A stretch of DNA of 64,000 nucleotides from Petrolisthes cinctipes (GCA_033782935.1 JAWQEG010000166.1:1268001-1332000), one strand, 5' to 3'. Positions 48,903 to 63,930 are shown, numbered from the stretch's first letter. The notes: generated by a model from the letters alone, not told the origin. Made by a program: numbers and translations.

Positions 48903-50080
48903 AATTTGAGATATCGATTTTTTGACACCTAAAATGTCGATTTTTAGCATGTTTTTAGCCTATATTTTGAAAATATTCTAGCACTGTATAGGCATGTACA
49001 GATTGCTTCTGGGACCCCAAAATATTGAATTTTCGGGTGTTTTGAGCCTGAATTTGAGATATAAACGGGTACAGAAGATACATGCACATATTGACTTTCG
49101 GCATCTAAAATATCGATTTTCAGCATGTTTTTAGCCTATATTTTGAAAATATTCTAGCACTGAGTAGGCATGTACAGATTGCTTCTGGGACCCCAGAATA
49201 TTGAATTTTCGGGTGTTTTGAGCCTGAATTTGAGATATAAACGGGTACAGAAAATACATGCACATATTGACTTTGGGCATCTAAAATATCGATTTTCAGC
49301 ATGTTTTGGGCTTGTATTTTGAAAATACTCTAACACTGAGTAGGCATGTACAGATCGCTTCTGGGACCCCAAAATATCGAATTTTCGGGTGTTTAAGGCC
49401 AGAATTTGAGATATAAACGGGTACAGAAGATACATGCACATATCGACTTTTGGGCACCTAAAAGATCGATTTTTAGTATGTTTTTGGCCTGTATTTTGAA
49501 AATACTCTAACACGGAGTAGGCATGTACAGATACCTTCTGGGACCTCTAAATATCGAATTTTCGGGTGTTTTGGGACTGAATTTGAGATATCGATTTTTT
49601 GACACCTAAAATGTCGATTTTTAGCATGTTTTTAGCCTATATTTTGAAAATATTCTAGCACTGTGTAGGCATGTACAGATTGCTTCTGGGACCCCAAAAT
49701 ATTGAATTTTCGGGTGTTTTGAGCCTGAATTTGAGATATAAACGGGTACTGAAGATACATGCACATATTGACTTTGGGCACCAAAAATATCGATTTTCAG
49801 CATTTTTTGGGCCTGAATTTTGAAAATACTCTAACACGGAGTAGGCATGTACAGATCGCTTCTGGGACCCCAAAATATCGAATTTTCGGGTGTTTAGGGC
49901 CAGAATTTGAGATATAAACGGGTACAGAAGATGCATGCACATATCGACTTTTGGGCACCTAAAAGATCGATTTTCAGTATGTTTTTGGCCTGTATTTTGA
50001 AAATACTCTAACACGGAGTAAGCATGTACAGATACCTTCTGGGACCTCTAAATATCGAATTTTCGGGTGTTTTGGGACTG
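48903..50080. repeat. 1,178-bp heptamer module
   Basis: Order: A1 (148), B/A hybrid (176), B (176), C' (177), A (148), B' (176), C' (177), total 1,178 bp. The same module occurs at 53059-54236, 54237-55414, 57771-58948 and 61277-62454. An expanded form with one more B starts at 55415. The first A usually has the tatagg allele (four of the five modules and 48903 itself). Confidence 0.87.
49051..49226 (+). repeat. B/A hybrid monomer (176 bp), mark of the heptamer
   Basis: Starts as B (gatataaacggg, gatacatgcacatattgac, ggcatctaaaatatcg) and after cgattttcagcatg continues with the A-specific middle (tttttagcctatattttg, ctagcactgagtagg). It therefore has full long-monomer length but the A dyad. 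Equivalent monomers lie at 53207-53382, 54385-54560, 55739-55914, 57919-58094 and 61425-61600. All share the same junction, so one exchange was later amplified. Confidence 0.87.
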
Positions 50081-53058
50081 AATTTGAGATATCGATTTTT
50101 TGGCACCTAAAATGTCGATTTTTAGCATGTTTTTAGCCTATATTTTGAAAATATTCTAGCACTGTGTAGGCATGTACAGATTGCTTCTGGGACCCTAAAA
50201 TATTGAATTTTTCGGGTGTTTTGAGCCTGATTTTGAGATATAAACGGGTACAGAAGATATATGCACATATCGACTTTTGTGCACCTAAAAGATCGATTTT
50301 CAGTATGTTTTGAGCATGTATTTTGAAAATACTCTAACACGGAGTAGGCATGTACAGATTGCTTCTGGGACCCCTAAATATCGAATTTTCGGGTGTTTTG
50401 GGACTGAATTTGAGATATCGACTTTTTGGCACCTAAAAGATCGATTTTTAGCATGTTTTTAGCCTATATTTTGAAAATATTCTAGCACTGAGTAGGCATG
50501 TACAGATTGCTTCTGGGACCCCAAAATATTGAATTTTCGGGTGTTTTGAGCCAGAATTTGAGATATAAACGGGTACACAAGATACATGCACATATTGACT
50601 TTGGGCACCAAATATATCGATTTTCAGCATGTTTTGGGCCTGAATTTCGAAAATACTCTAACACGGAGTAGGCATGTACAGATCGCTTCTTGGACCCCAA
50701 AATATCGAATTTTCGGGTGTTTTGGGACTGAATTTGAGATATCGATTTTTTGGCACCTAAAATGTCGATTTTTAGCATGTTTTTAGCCTATATTTTGAAA
50801 ATATTCTTGCACTGTGTAGGCATGTACAGATTGCTTCTGGGACCCCAAAATATTGAATTTTCGGGTGTTTTGAGCCTGAATTTGAGATATAAACGGGTAC
50901 AGAAGATACATGCACATATTGACTTTGGGCATCTAAAATATCGATTTTCAGCATGTTTTGGGCCTGTATTTTGAAAATACTCTAACACTGAGTAGGCATG
51001 TACAGATTGCTTCTGGGACCCCAAAATATTGAATTTTCGGGTGTTTTGAGCCTGAATTTGAGATATAAACGGGTACTGAAGATGCATGCACATATCGACT
51101 TTTGGGCACCTAAAAGATCGATTTTCAGTATGTTTTGAGCATGTGTTTTGAAAATACTCTAACACGGAGTAGGCATGTACAGATCGCTTCTGGGACCCCT
51201 AAATATCGAATTTTCGGGTGTTTTGGGACTGAATTTGAGATATCGACCTTTTGGCACCTAAAAGATCGATTTTTAGCATGTTTTTAGCCTATATTTTGAA
51301 AATATTCTAGCACTGAGTAGGCATGTACAGATTGCTTCTGGGACCCCAAAATATTGAATTTTCGGGTGTTTTGAGCCTGAATTTGAGATATAAACGGGTA
51401 CAGAAGATACATGCACATATTGACTTTGGGCACCAAAATTATCGATTTTCTGCATGTTTTGGGCCTGAATTTTGAAAATACTCTAACACGGAGTAGGCAT
51501 GTACAGATCGCTTCTGGGACCCCAAAATATCGAATTTTCGGGTGTTTAGGGCCAGAATTTGAGATATAAACGGGTACAGAAGATGCATGCACATATCGAC
51601 TTTTGTGGACCTAAAAGATCGATTTTCAGTATGTTTTTGGCCTGTATTTTGAAAATACTCTAACACGGAGTAAGCATGTACAGATACCTTCTGGGACCTC
51701 TAAATATCGAATTTTCGGGTGTTTTGGGACTGAATTTGAGATATCGATTTTTTGGCACCTAAAATGTCGATTTTTAGCATGTTTTTAGCCTATATTTTGA
51801 AAATATTCTAGCACTGTGTAGGCATGTACAGATTGCTTCTGGGACCCCAAAATATTGAATTTTCGGGTGTTTTGAGCCTGAATTTGAGATATAAACGGGT
51901 ACTGAAGATACATGCACATATTGACTTTGGGCATCTAAAATATCGATTTTCAGCATGTTTTGGGCCTGTATTTTGAAAATACTCTAACACTGAGTAGGCA
52001 TGTACAGATTGCTTGTGGGACCCCAAAATATTGAATTTTCGGGTGTTTTGAGCCTGAATTTGAGATATAAACGGGTACTGAAGATGCATGCACATATCGA
52101 CTTTTGTGCACCTAAAAGATCGATTTTCAGTATGTTTTGAGCATGTATTTTGAAAATACTCTAACACGGAGTAAGCATGTACAGATCGCTTCTGGGACCC
52201 CTAAATATCGAATTTTCGGGTGTTTTGGGACTGAATTTGAGATATCGACTTTTTGGCAACTAAAAGATCGATTTTTAGCATGTTTTTAGCCTATATTTTG
52301 AAAATATTCTAGCACTGAGTAGGCATGTACAGATTGCTTCTGGGACCCCAAAATATTGAATTTTCGGGTGTTCTGAGCCTTAATTTGAGATATAAACGGG
52401 TACAGAAGATACATGCACATATTGACTTTGGGCACCAAAAATATCGATTTTCAGCATGTTTTGGGCCTGAATTTTGAAAATACTCTAACACGGAGTAGGC
52501 ATGTACAGATCGCTTCTGGGACCCCTAAATATCGAATTTTCGGGTGTTTTGGGACTGAATTTGAGATATCGACTTTTTGGCACCTAAAAGATCGATTTTT
52601 AGCATGTTTTTAGCCTATATTTTGAAAATATTCTAGCACTGAGTAGGCATGTACAGATTGCTTCTGGGACCCCAAAATATTGAATTTTCGGGTGTTTTGA
52701 GCCTGAATTTGAGATATAAATGGGTACAGAAGATACATGCACATATTGACTTTGGGCACCAAAAATATCGATTTTCAGCATGTTTTGGGCCTGAATTTTG
52801 AAAATACTCTAACACGGAGTAGGCCTGTACAGATCGCTTCTGGGACCCCAAAATATCGAATTTTCGGGTGTTTAGGGCCAGAATTTGAGATATAAACGGG
52901 TACAGGAGATGCATGCACATATCGACTTTTGGGCACAAAAAAGATCGATTTTCAGTATGTTTTTGGCCTGTATTTTGAAAATACTCTATCACGGAGTAGG
53001 CATGTACAGATACCTTCTGGGACCTCTAAATATCGAATTTTCGGGTGTTTTGGGACTG

Positions 53059-55414
53059 AATTTGAGATATCGATTTTTTGACACCTAAAATGTCGATTTT
53101 TAGCATGTTTTTAGCCTATATTTTGAAAATATTCTAGCACTGTATAGGCATGTACAGATTGCTTCTGGGACCCCAAAATATTTAATTTTCGGGTGTTTTG
53201 AGCCTTAATTTGAGATATAAACGGGTACAGAAGATACATGCACATATTGACTTTGGGCATCTAAAATATCGATTTTCAGCATGTTTTTAGCCTATATTTT
53301 GAAAATATTCTAGCACTGAGTAGGCATGTACAGATTGCTTCTGGGACCCCAAAATATTGAATTTTCGGGTGTTTTGAGCCTAAATTTGAGATATAAACGG
53401 GTACAGAAAATACATGCACATATTGACTTTGGGCATCTAAAATATCGATTTTCAGTATGTTTTGGGCCTGTATTTTGAAAATACTCTAACACTGAGTAGG
53501 CATGTACAGATCGCTTCTGGGACCCCAAAATATCGAATTTTCGGGTGTTTAGGGCCAGAATTTGAGATATAAACGGGTACAGAAGATGCATGCACATATC
53601 GACTTTTGGGCACCTAAAAGATCGATTTTCAGTATGTTTTTGGCCTGTATTTTGAAAATACTCTAACACGGAGTAGGCATGTACAGATACCTTCTGGGAC
53701 CTCTAAATATCGAATTTTCGGGTGTTTTGGGACTTAATTTGAGATATCGATTTCTTGACACCTAAAATGTCGATTTTTAGCATGTTTTTAGCCTATATTT
53801 TGAAAATATTCTAGCACTGTGTAGGCATGTACAGATTGCTTCTGGGACCCCAAAATATTGAATTTTCGGGTGTTTTGAGCCTGAATTTGAGATATAAACG
53901 GGTACTGAAGATACATGCACATATTGACTTTGGGCACCAAAAATATCGATTTTCAGCATGTTTTGGGCCTGACTTTTGAAAATACTCTAACACGGAGTAG
54001 GCATGTACAGATCGCTTCTGGGACCCCAAAATATCGAATTTTCGGGTGTTTAGGGCCAGAATTTGAGATATAAACGGGTACAGAAGATGCATGCACATAT
54101 CGACTTTTGGGCACCTAAAAGATCGATTTTCAGTATGTTTTTGGCCTGTATTTTGAAAATACTCTATCACGGAGTAGGCATGTACAGATACCTTCTGGGA
54201 CCTCTAAATATCGAATTTTCGGGTGTTTTGGGACTGAATTTGAGATATCGATTTTTTGACACCTAAAATGTCGGTTTTTAGCATGTTTTTAGCCTATATT
54301 TTGAAAATATTCTAGCACTGTATAGGCATGTACAGATTGCTTCTGGGACCCCAAAATATTTAATTTTCGGGTGTTTTGAGCCTGAATTTGAGATATAAAC
54401 GGGTACAGAAGGTACATGCACATATTGACTTTGGGCATCTAAAATATCGATTTTCAGCATGTTTTTAGCCTATATTTTGAAAATATTCTAGCACTGAGTA
54501 GGCATGTACAGATTGCTTCTGGGACCCCAAAATATTGAATTTTCGGGTGTTTTGAGCCTAAATTTGAGATATAAACGGGTACAGAAAATACATGCACATA
54601 TTGACTTTTGGCATCTAAAATATCGATTTTCAGCATGTTTTGGGCCTGTATTTTGAAAATACTCTAACACTGAGTAGGCATGTACAGATCGCTTCTGGGA
54701 CCCCAAAATATCGAATTTTCGGGTGTTTAGGGCCAGAATTTGAGATATAAACGGGTACAGAAGATGCATGCACATATCGACTTTTGGGCACCTAAAAGAT
54801 CGATTTTCAGTATGTTTTTGGCCTGTATTTTGAAAATACTCTAACACGGAGTAGGCATGTACAGATACCTTCTGGGACCTCTAAATATCGAATTTTCGGG
54901 TGTTTTGGGACTGAATTTGAGATATCGATTTCTTGACACCTAAAATGTCGATTTTTAGCATGTTTTTAGCCTATATTTTGAAAATATTCTAGCACTGTGT
55001 AGGCATGTACAGATTGCTTCTGGGACCCCAAAATATTGAATTTTCGGGTGTTTTGAGCCTGAATTTGAGATATAAACGGGTACTGAAGATACATGCACAT
55101 ATTGACTTTGGGCACCAAAAATATCGGTTTTCAGCATGTTTTGGGCCTGACTTTTGAAAATACTCTAACACGGAGTAGGCATGTACAGATCGCTTCTGGG
55201 ACCCCAAAATATCGAATTTTCGGGTGTTTAGGGCCAGAATTTGAGATATAAACGGGTACAGAAGATGCATGCACATATCGACTTTTGGGCACCTAAAAGA
55301 TCGATTTTCAGTATTTTTTTGGCCTGTATTTTGAAAATACTCTAACACGGAGTAAGCATGTACAGATACCTTCTGGGACCTCTAAATATCGAATTTTCGG
55401 GTGTTTTGGGACTG
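53059..55414. repeat. Two tandem 1,178-bp heptamers
   Basis: 53059-54236 and 54237-55414 are adjacent copies 1,178 bp apart. Both carry cctaaatttgag before the second B, acagaaaatacatgc within it, gatttcttgacacc at the following A, and gcctgacttttg in B'. This is the only place where the heptamer repeats directly. Confidence 0.87.
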
Positions 55415-56267
55415 AATTTGAGATATCGATTTTTTGGCACCTAAAATGTCGATTTTTAGCATGTTTTTAGCCTATATTTTGAAAATATTCTAGCACTGTG
55501 TAGTCATGTATAGATTGCTTCTGGGACCCCAAAATATTTAATTTTCGGGTGTTTTGAGCCTGAATTTGAGATATAAACGGGTACAGAAGATACATGCACA
55601 TATTGACTTTGGGCATCTAAAATATCGATTTTCAGCATGTTTTGGGCCTGTATTTTGAAAATACTCTAACACTGAGTAGGCATGTACAGATTGCTTGTGG
55701 GACCCCAAAATATTGAATTTTCGGGTGTTTTGAGCCTGAATTTGAGATATAAACGGGTACAGAAGATACATGCACATATTGACTTTGGGCATCTAAAATA
55801 TCGATTTTCAGCATGTTTTTAGCCTATATTTTGAAAATATTCTAGCACTGAGTAGGCATGTACAGATTGCTTCTGGGACCCCAAAATATTGAATTTTCGG
55901 GTGTTTTGAGCCTAAATTTGAGATATAAACGGGTACAGAAAATACATGCACATATTGACTTTGGGCATCTAAAATATCGATTTTCAGCATGTTTTGGTCC
56001 TGTATTTTGAAAATACTCTAACACTGAGTAGGCATGTACAGATCGCTTCTGGGACCCCAAAATATCGAATTTTCGGGTGTTTAGGGCCAGAATTTGAGAT
56101 ATAAACGGGTACAGAAGATGCATGCACATATCGACTTTTGGGCACCTAAAAGATCGATTTTCAGTATGTTTTTGGCCTGTATTTTGAAAATACTCTAACA
56201 CGGAGTAGGCATGTACAGATACCTTCTGGGACCTCTAAATATCGAATTTTCGGGTGTTTTGGGACTG
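55415..56267. repeat. Pentamer A1-B-(B/A)-B-C' (853 bp)
   Basis: Same as the first four monomers of the heptamer module with one additional B inserted before the B/A hybrid. The A carries tgtagtcatgtatag. The next A (56268) has gatatcgaccctttggcacc, a variant otherwise seen near 45944, 47585 and 59960. Confidence 0.83.
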
Positions 56268-59200
56268 AATTTGAGATATCGACCCTTTGGCACCTAAAAG
56301 ATCGATTTTTAGCATGTTTTTAGCCTATATTTTGAAAATATTCTAGCACTGAGTAGGCATGTACAGATTGCTTCTGGGACCCCAAAATATTGAATTTTCG
56401 GGTGTTTTGAGCCTGAATTTGAGATATAAACGGGTACTGAAGATACATGCACATATTGACTTTGGGCACCAAAAATATCGATTTTCAGCATGTTTTGGGC
56501 CTGACTTTTGAAAATACTCTAACACGGAGTAGGCATGTACAGATCGCTTCTGGGACCCCAAAATATCGAATTTTCGGGTGTTTAGGGCCAGAATTTGAGA
56601 TATAAACGGGTACAGAAGATGCATGCACATATCGACTTTTGGGCACCTAAAAGATCGATTTTCAGTATGTTTTTGGCCTGTATTTTGAAAATACTCTAAC
56701 ACGGAGTAAGCATGTACAGATACCTTCTGGGACCTCTAAATATCGAATTTTCGGGTGTTTTGGGACTGAATTTGAGATATCGATTTTTTGGCACCTAAAA
56801 TGTCGATTTTTAGCATGTTTTTAGCCTATATTTTGAAAATATTCTAGCACTGTGTAGTCATGTATAGATTGCTTCTGGGACCCCAAAATATTGAATTTTC
56901 GGGTGTTTTGAGCCTGAATTTGAGATATAAACGGGTACAGAAGATACATGCACATATTGACTTTGGGCATCTAAAATATCGATTTTCAGCATGTTTTGGG
57001 CCTGTAATTTGAAAATACTCTAACACTGAGTAGGCATGTACAGATTGCTTGTGGGACCCCAAAATATTGAATTTTCGGGTGTTTTGAGCCTGAATTTGAG
57101 ATATAAACGGGTACTGAAGATGCATGCACATATCGACTTTTGTGCACCTAAAAGATCGATTTTCAGTATGTTTTGAGCATGTATTTTGAAAATACTCTAA
57201 CACGGAGTAGGCATGTACAAATCGCTTCTGGGACCTCTAAATATCGAATTTTCGGGTGTTTTGGGACTGAATTTGAGATATCGATTTTTTGGCACCTAAA
57301 AGATCGATTTTTAGCATGTTTTTAGCCTATATTTTGAAAATATTCTAGCACTGAGTAGGCATGTACAGATTGCTTCTGGGACCCCAAAATATTGAATTTT
57401 CGGGTGTTTTGAGCCTGAATTTGATATATAAATGGGTACAGAAGATACATGCACATATTGACTTTGGGCACCAAAAATATCGATTTTCAGCATGTTTTGG
57501 GCCTGAATTTTGAAAATACTCTAACACGGAGTAGGCCTGTACAGATCGCTTCTGGGACCCCAAAATATCGAATTTTCGGGTGTTTAGGGCCAGAATTTGA
57601 GATATAAACGGGTACAGGAGATGCATGCACATATCGACTTTTGGGCACCAAAAAGATCGATTTTCAGTATGTTTTTGGCCTGTATTTTGAAAATACTCTA
57701 TCACGGAGTAGGCATGTACAGATACCTTCTGGGACCTCTAAATATCGAATTTTCGGGTGTTTTGGGACTGAATTTGAGATATCGATTTTTTGACACCTAA
57801 AATGTCGATTTTTAGCATGTTTTTAGCCTATATTTTGAAAATATTCTAGCACTGTATAGGCATGTACAGATTGCTTCTGGGACCCCAAAATATTGAATTT
57901 TCGGGTATTTTGAGCCTGAATTTGAGATATAAACGGGTACAGAAGATACATGCACATATTGACTTTGGGCATCTAAAATATCGATTTTCAGCATGTTTTT
58001 AGCCTATATTTTGAAAATATTCTAGCACTGAGTAGGCATGTACAGATTGCTTCTGGGACCCCAAAATATTGAATTTTCGGGTGTTTTGAGCCTAAATTTG
58101 AGATATAAACGGGTACAGAAAATACATGCACATATTGACTTTGGGCATCTAAAATATCGATTTTCAGCATGTTTTGGGCCTGTATTTTGAAAATACTCTA
58201 ACACTGAGTAGGCATGTACAGATCGCTTCTGGGACCCCAAAATATCGAATTTTCGGGTGTTTAGGGCCAGAATTTGAGATATAAACGGGTACAGAAGATG
58301 CATGCACATATCGACTTTTGGGCACCTAAAAGATCGATTTTCAGTATGTTTTTGGCCTGTATTTTGAAAATACTCTAACACGGAGTAGGCATGTACAGAT
58401 ACCTTCTGGGACCTCTAAATATCGAATTTTCGGGTGTTTTGGGACTGAATTTGAGATATCGATTTCTTGACACCTAAAATGTCGATTTTTAGCATGTTTT
58501 TAGCCTATATTTTGAAAATATTCTAGCACTGTGTAGGCATGTACAGATTGCTTCTGGGACCCCAAAATATTGAATTTTCGGGTGTTTTGAGCCTGAATTT
58601 GAGATATAAACGGGTACTGAAGATACATGCACATATTGACTTTGGGCACCAAAAATATCGATTTTCAGCATGTTTTGGGCCTGACTTTTGAAAATACTCT
58701 AACACGGAGTAGGCATGTACAGATCGCTTCTGGGACCCCAAAATATCGAATTTTCGGGTGTTTAGGGCCAGAATTTGAGATATAAACGGGTACAGAAGAT
58801 GCATGCACATATCGACTTTTGGGCACCTAAAAGATCGATTTTCAGTATTTTTTTGGCCTGTATTTTGAAAATACTCTAACACGGAGTAAGCATGTACAGA
58901 TACCTTCTGGGACCTCTAAATATCGAATTTTCGGGTGTTTTGGGACTGAATTTGAGATATCGATTTTTTGGCACCTAAAATGTCGATTTTTAGCATGTTT
59001 TTAGCCTATATTTTGAAAATATTCTAGCACTGTGTAGTCATGTATAGATTGCTTCTGGGACCCCAAAATATTGAATTTTCGGGTGTTTTGAGCCTGAATT
59101 TGAGATATAAACGGGTACAGAAGATACATGCACATATTGACTTTGGGCATCTAAAATATCGATTTTCAGCATGTTTTGGGCCTGTATTTTGAAAATACTC

Positions 59201-59372
59201 TAACACTGAGTAGGCATGTACAGATTGCTTGTGGGACCCCAAAATATTGAATTTTCGGGTGTTTTGAGCCTGAATTTGAGATATAAACGGGTACTGAAGA
59301 TGCATGCACATATCGACTTTTGTGCACCTAAAAGATCGATTTTCAGTATGTTTTGAGCATGTATTTTGAAAA

Positions 59373-62300
59373 TACTCTAACACGGAGTAGGCATGTACAA
59401 ATCGCTTCTGGGACCTCTAAATATCGAATTTTCGGGTGTTTTGGGACTGAATTTGAGATATCGATTTTTTGGCACCTAAAATGTCGATTTTTAGCATGTT
59501 TTTAGCCTATATTTTGAAAATATTCTAGCACTGTGTAGGCATGTACAGATTGCTTCTGGGACCCCAAAATATTGAATTTTCGGGTGTTTTGAGCCTGAAT
59601 TTGAGATATAAACGGGTACAGAAGATACATGCACATATTGACTTTGGGCATCTAAAATATCGATTTTCAGCATGTTTTGGGCCTGTATTTTGAAAATACT
59701 CTAACACTGAGTAGGCATGTACAGATTGCTTCTGGGTCCCCAAAATATTGAATTTTCGGGTGTTTTGAGCCTGAATTTGAGATATAAACGGGTACTGAAG
59801 ATGCATGCTCATATCGACTTTTGTGCACCTAAAAGATCGATTTTCAGTATGTTTTGAGCATGTATTTTGAAAATACTCTAACACGGAGTAGGCATGTACA
59901 GATCGCTTCTGGGACCTCTAAATATCGAATTTTCGGGTGTTTTGGGACTGAATTTGAGATATCGACCCTTTGGCACCTAAAAGATCGATTTTTAGCATGT
60001 TTTTAGCCTATATTTTGAAAATATTCTAGCACTGAGTAGGCATGTACAGATTGCTTCTGGGACCCCAAAATATTGAATTTTCGGGTGTTTTGAGCCTGAA
60101 TTTGAGATATAAACGGGTACAGAAGATACATGCACATATTGACTTTGGGAACCAAAAATATCGATTTTCTGCATGTTTTGGGCCTGAATTTTGAAAATAC
60201 TCTAACACGGAGTAGGCATGTACAGATCGCTTCTGGGACCCCAAAATATCGAATTTTCGGGTGTTTAGGGCCAGAATTTGAGATATAAACGGGTACAGAA
60301 GATGCATGCACATATCGACTTTTGTGCACCTAAAAGATCGATTTTCAGTATGTTTTTGGCCTGTATTTTGAAAATACTCTAACACGGAGTAAGCATGTAC
60401 AGATACCTTCTGGGAACTCTAAATATCGAATTTTCGGGTGTTTTGGGACTGAATTTGAGATATCGATTTTTTGGCACCTAAAATGTCGATTTTTAGCATG
60501 TTTTTAGCCTATATTTTGAAAATATTCTAGCACTGTGTAGGCATGTACAGATTGCTTCTGGGACCCCAAAATATTGAATTTTCGGGTGTTTTGAGCCTGA
60601 ATTTGAGATATAAACGGGTACAGAAGATACATGCACATATTGACTTTGGGCACCAAAAATATCGATTTTCAGCATGTTTTGGGCCTGTATTTTGAAAATA
60701 CTCTAACACGGAGTAGGCATGTACAGATCGCTTCTGGGACCCCAAAATATCGAATTTTCGGGTGTTTAGGGCCAGAATTTGAGATATAAACGGGTACAGA
60801 AGATGCATGCACATATCGACTTTTGTGCACCTAAAAGATCGATTTTCAGTATGTTTTTGGCCTGTATTTTGAAAATACTCTATCACGGAGTAGGCATGTA
60901 CAGATACCTTCTGGGACCTCTAAATATCGAATTTTAGGGTGTTTTGGGACTGAATTTGAGATATCGATTTTTTGGCACCTAAAATGTCGATTTTTAGCAT
61001 GTTTTTAGCCTATATTTTGAAAATATTCTAGCACTGTGTAGGCATGTACAGATTGCTTCTGGGACCCCAAAATATTGAATTTTCGGGTGTTTTGAGCCTG
61101 AATTTGAGATATAAACGGGTACAGAAGATACATGCACATATTGACTTTGGGCACCAAAAATATCGATTTTCAGCATGTTTTGGGCCTGAATTTTGAAAAT
61201 ACTCTAACACGGAGTAGGCATGTACAGATACCTTCTGGGACCTCTAAATATCGAATTTTCGGGTGTTTTGGGACTGAATTTGAGATATCGATTTTTTGAC
61301 ACCTAAAATGTCGATTTTTAGCATGTTTTTAGCCTATATTTTGAAAATATTCTAGCACTGTATAGGTATGTACAGATTGCTTCTGGGACCCCAAAATATT
61401 GAATTTTCGGGTGTTTTGAGCCTGAATTTGAGATATAAACGGGTACAGAAGATACATGCACATATTGACTTTCGGCATCTAAAATATCGATTTTCAGCAT
61501 GTTTTTAGCCTATATTTTGAAAATATTCTAGCACTGAGTAGGCATGTACAGATTGCTTCTGGGACCCCAAAATATTGAATTTTCGGGTGTTTTGAGCCTG
61601 AATTTGAGATATAAACGGGTACAGAAAATACATGCACATATTGACTTTGGGCATCTAAAATATCGATTTTCAGCATGTTTTGGGCTTGTATTTTGAAAAT
61701 ACTCTAACACTGAGTAGGCATGTACAGATCGCTTCTGGGACCCCAAAATATCGAATTTTCGGGTGTTTAAGGCCAGAATTTGAGATATAAACGGGTACAG
61801 AAGATACATGCACATATCGACTTTTGGGCACCTAAAAGATCGATTTTCAGTATGTTTTTGGCCTGTATTTTGAAAATACTCTAACACGGAGTAGGCATGT
61901 ACAGATACCTTCTGGGACCTCTAAATATCGAATTTTCGGGTGTTTTGGGACTGAATTTGAGATATCGATTTTTTGACACCTAAAATGTCGATTTTTAGCA
62001 TGTTTTTAGCCTATATTTTGAAAATATTCTAGCACTGTGTAGGCATGTACAGATTGCTTCTGGGACCCCAAAATATTGAATTTTCGGGTGTTTTGAGCCT
62101 GAATTTGAGATATAAACGGGTACTGAAGATACATGCACATATTGACTTTGGGCACCAAAAATATCGATTTTCAGCATTTTTTGGGCCTGAATTTTGAAAA
62201 TACTCTAACACGGAGTAGGCATGTACAGATCGCTTCTGGGACCCCAAAATATCGAATTTTCGGGTGTTTAGGGCCAGAATTTGAGATATAAACGGGTACA

Positions 62301-63930
62301 GAAGATGCATGCACATATCGACTTTTGGGCACCTAAAAGATCGATTTTCAGTATGTTTTTGGCCTGTATTTTGAAAATACTCTAACACGGAGTAAGCATG
62401 TACAGATACCTTCTGGGACCTCTAAATATCGAATTTTCGGGTGTTTTGGGACTGAATTTGAGATATCGATTTTTTGGCACCTAAAATGTCGATTTTTAGC
62501 ATGTTTTTAGCCTATATTTTGAAAATATTCTAGCACTGTGTAGGCATGTACAGATTGCTTCTGGGACCCTAAAATATTGAATTTTTCGGGTGTTTTGAGC
62601 CTGATTTTGAGATAAAAACGGGTACAGAAGATATATGCACATATCGACTTTTGTGCACCTAAAAGATCGATTTTCAGTATGTTTTGAGCATGTATTTTGA
62701 AAATACTCTAACACGGAGTAGGCATGTACAGATCGCTTCTGGGACCCCTATATATCGAATTTTCGGGTGTTTTGGGACTGAATTTGAGATATCGACTTTT
62801 TGGCACCTAAAAGATCGATTTTTAGCATGTTTTTAGCCTATATTTTGAAAAAGTTCTAGCACTGAGTAGGCATGTACAGATTGCTTCTGGGACCCCAAAA
62901 TATTGAATTTTCGGGTGTTTTGAGCCAGAATTTGAGATATAAACGGGTACACAAGATACATGCACATATTGACTTTGGGCACCAAATATATCGATTTTCA
63001 GCATGTTTTGGGCCTGAATTTCGAAAACACTCTAACACGGAGTAGGCATGTACAGATCGCTTCTTGGACCCCAAAATATCGAATTTTCGGGTGTTTTGGG
63101 ACTGAATTTGAGATATCGATTTTTTGGCACCTAAAATGTCGATTTTTAGCATGTTTTTAGCCTATATTTTGAAAATATTCTTGCACTGTGTAGGCATGTA
63201 CAGATTGCTTCTGGGACCCCAAAATATTGAATTTTCGGGTGTTTTGAGCCTGAATTTGAGATATAAACGGGTACAGAAGATACATGCACATATTGACTTT
63301 GGGCATCTAAAATATCGATTTTCAGCATGTTTTGGGCCTGTATTTTGAAAATACTCTAACACTGAGTAGGCATGTACAGATTGCTTCTGGGACCCCAAAA
63401 TATTGAATTTTCGGGTGTTTTGAGCCTGAATTTGAGATATAAACGGGTACTGAAGATGCATGCACATATCGACTTTTGGGCACCTAAAAGATCGATTTTC
63501 AGTATGTTTTGAGCATGTGTTTTGAAAATACTCTAACACGGAGTAGGCATGTACAGATCGCTTCTGGGACCCCTAAATATCGAATTTTTGGGTGTTTTGG
63601 GACTGAATTTGAGATATCGACCTTTTGGCACCTAAAAGATCGATTTTTAGCATGTTTTTAGCCTATATTTTGAAAATATTCTAGCACTGAGTAGGCATGT
63701 ACAGATTGCTTCTGGGACCCCAAAATATTGAATTTTCGGGTGTTTAGGGCCAGAATTTGAGATATAAACGGGTACAGAAGATGCATGCACATATCGACTT
63801 TTGTGGACCTAAAAGATCGATTTTCAGTATGTTTTTGGCCTGTATTTTGAAAATACTCTAACACGGAGTAAGCATGTACAGATACCTTCTGGGACCTCTA
63901 AATATCGAATTTTCGGGTGTTTTGGGACTG
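59373..63930. repeat. 12,374-bp repeat, copy 2 (incomplete)
   Basis: A monomers start at 59450, 59951, 60452, 60953, 61277, 61954, 62455, 62781, 63105 and 63606. They reproduce the intervals 501, 501, 501, 324, 677, 501, 326, 324, 501 of copy 1. Differences include gggaacc (near 60150), ttttagggtg (near 60935), gagataaaaacgg (near 62612) and gaaaaagttctag (near 62848). After 63740 one long monomer present in copy 1 is missing. Confidence 0.86.
63606..63753 (+). repeat. A/B' hybrid monomer at a deletion junction
   Basis: An A monomer (gatatcgaccttttggcacc, ctagcactgagtagg, caaaatattg) whose last ~15 bp are B'-like (gtgtttagggccag instead of gttttgagcctg). In the other 12.4-kb copy, A (51232-51379) is followed by a full B' before C'. 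Here C' follows at once, so exchange between the A and B' ends removed 176 bp. Confidence 0.84.

Larger units (their letters stand above)
46999..59372. repeat. 12,374-bp repeat, copy 1
   Basis: Positions 46999-51400 match 59373-63740 at a constant distance of 12,374 bp, including all A starts from 47076/59450 to 51232/63606. The left edge is set by g at 46998 against a at 59372. About 17 single-base differences were noted over ~4.4 kb, near 99.6% identity. The part without a partner in the window (51733-59372) has its own nested repeats: 52558-54236 matches 57270-58948 (4,712 bp apart), 54237-55700 matches 57771-59230 (3,534 bp), and 55842-57250 matches 58022-59430 (2,180 bp). The private tgtagtcatgtatag recurs at 55498, 56856 and 59033. 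Confidence 0.85.
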
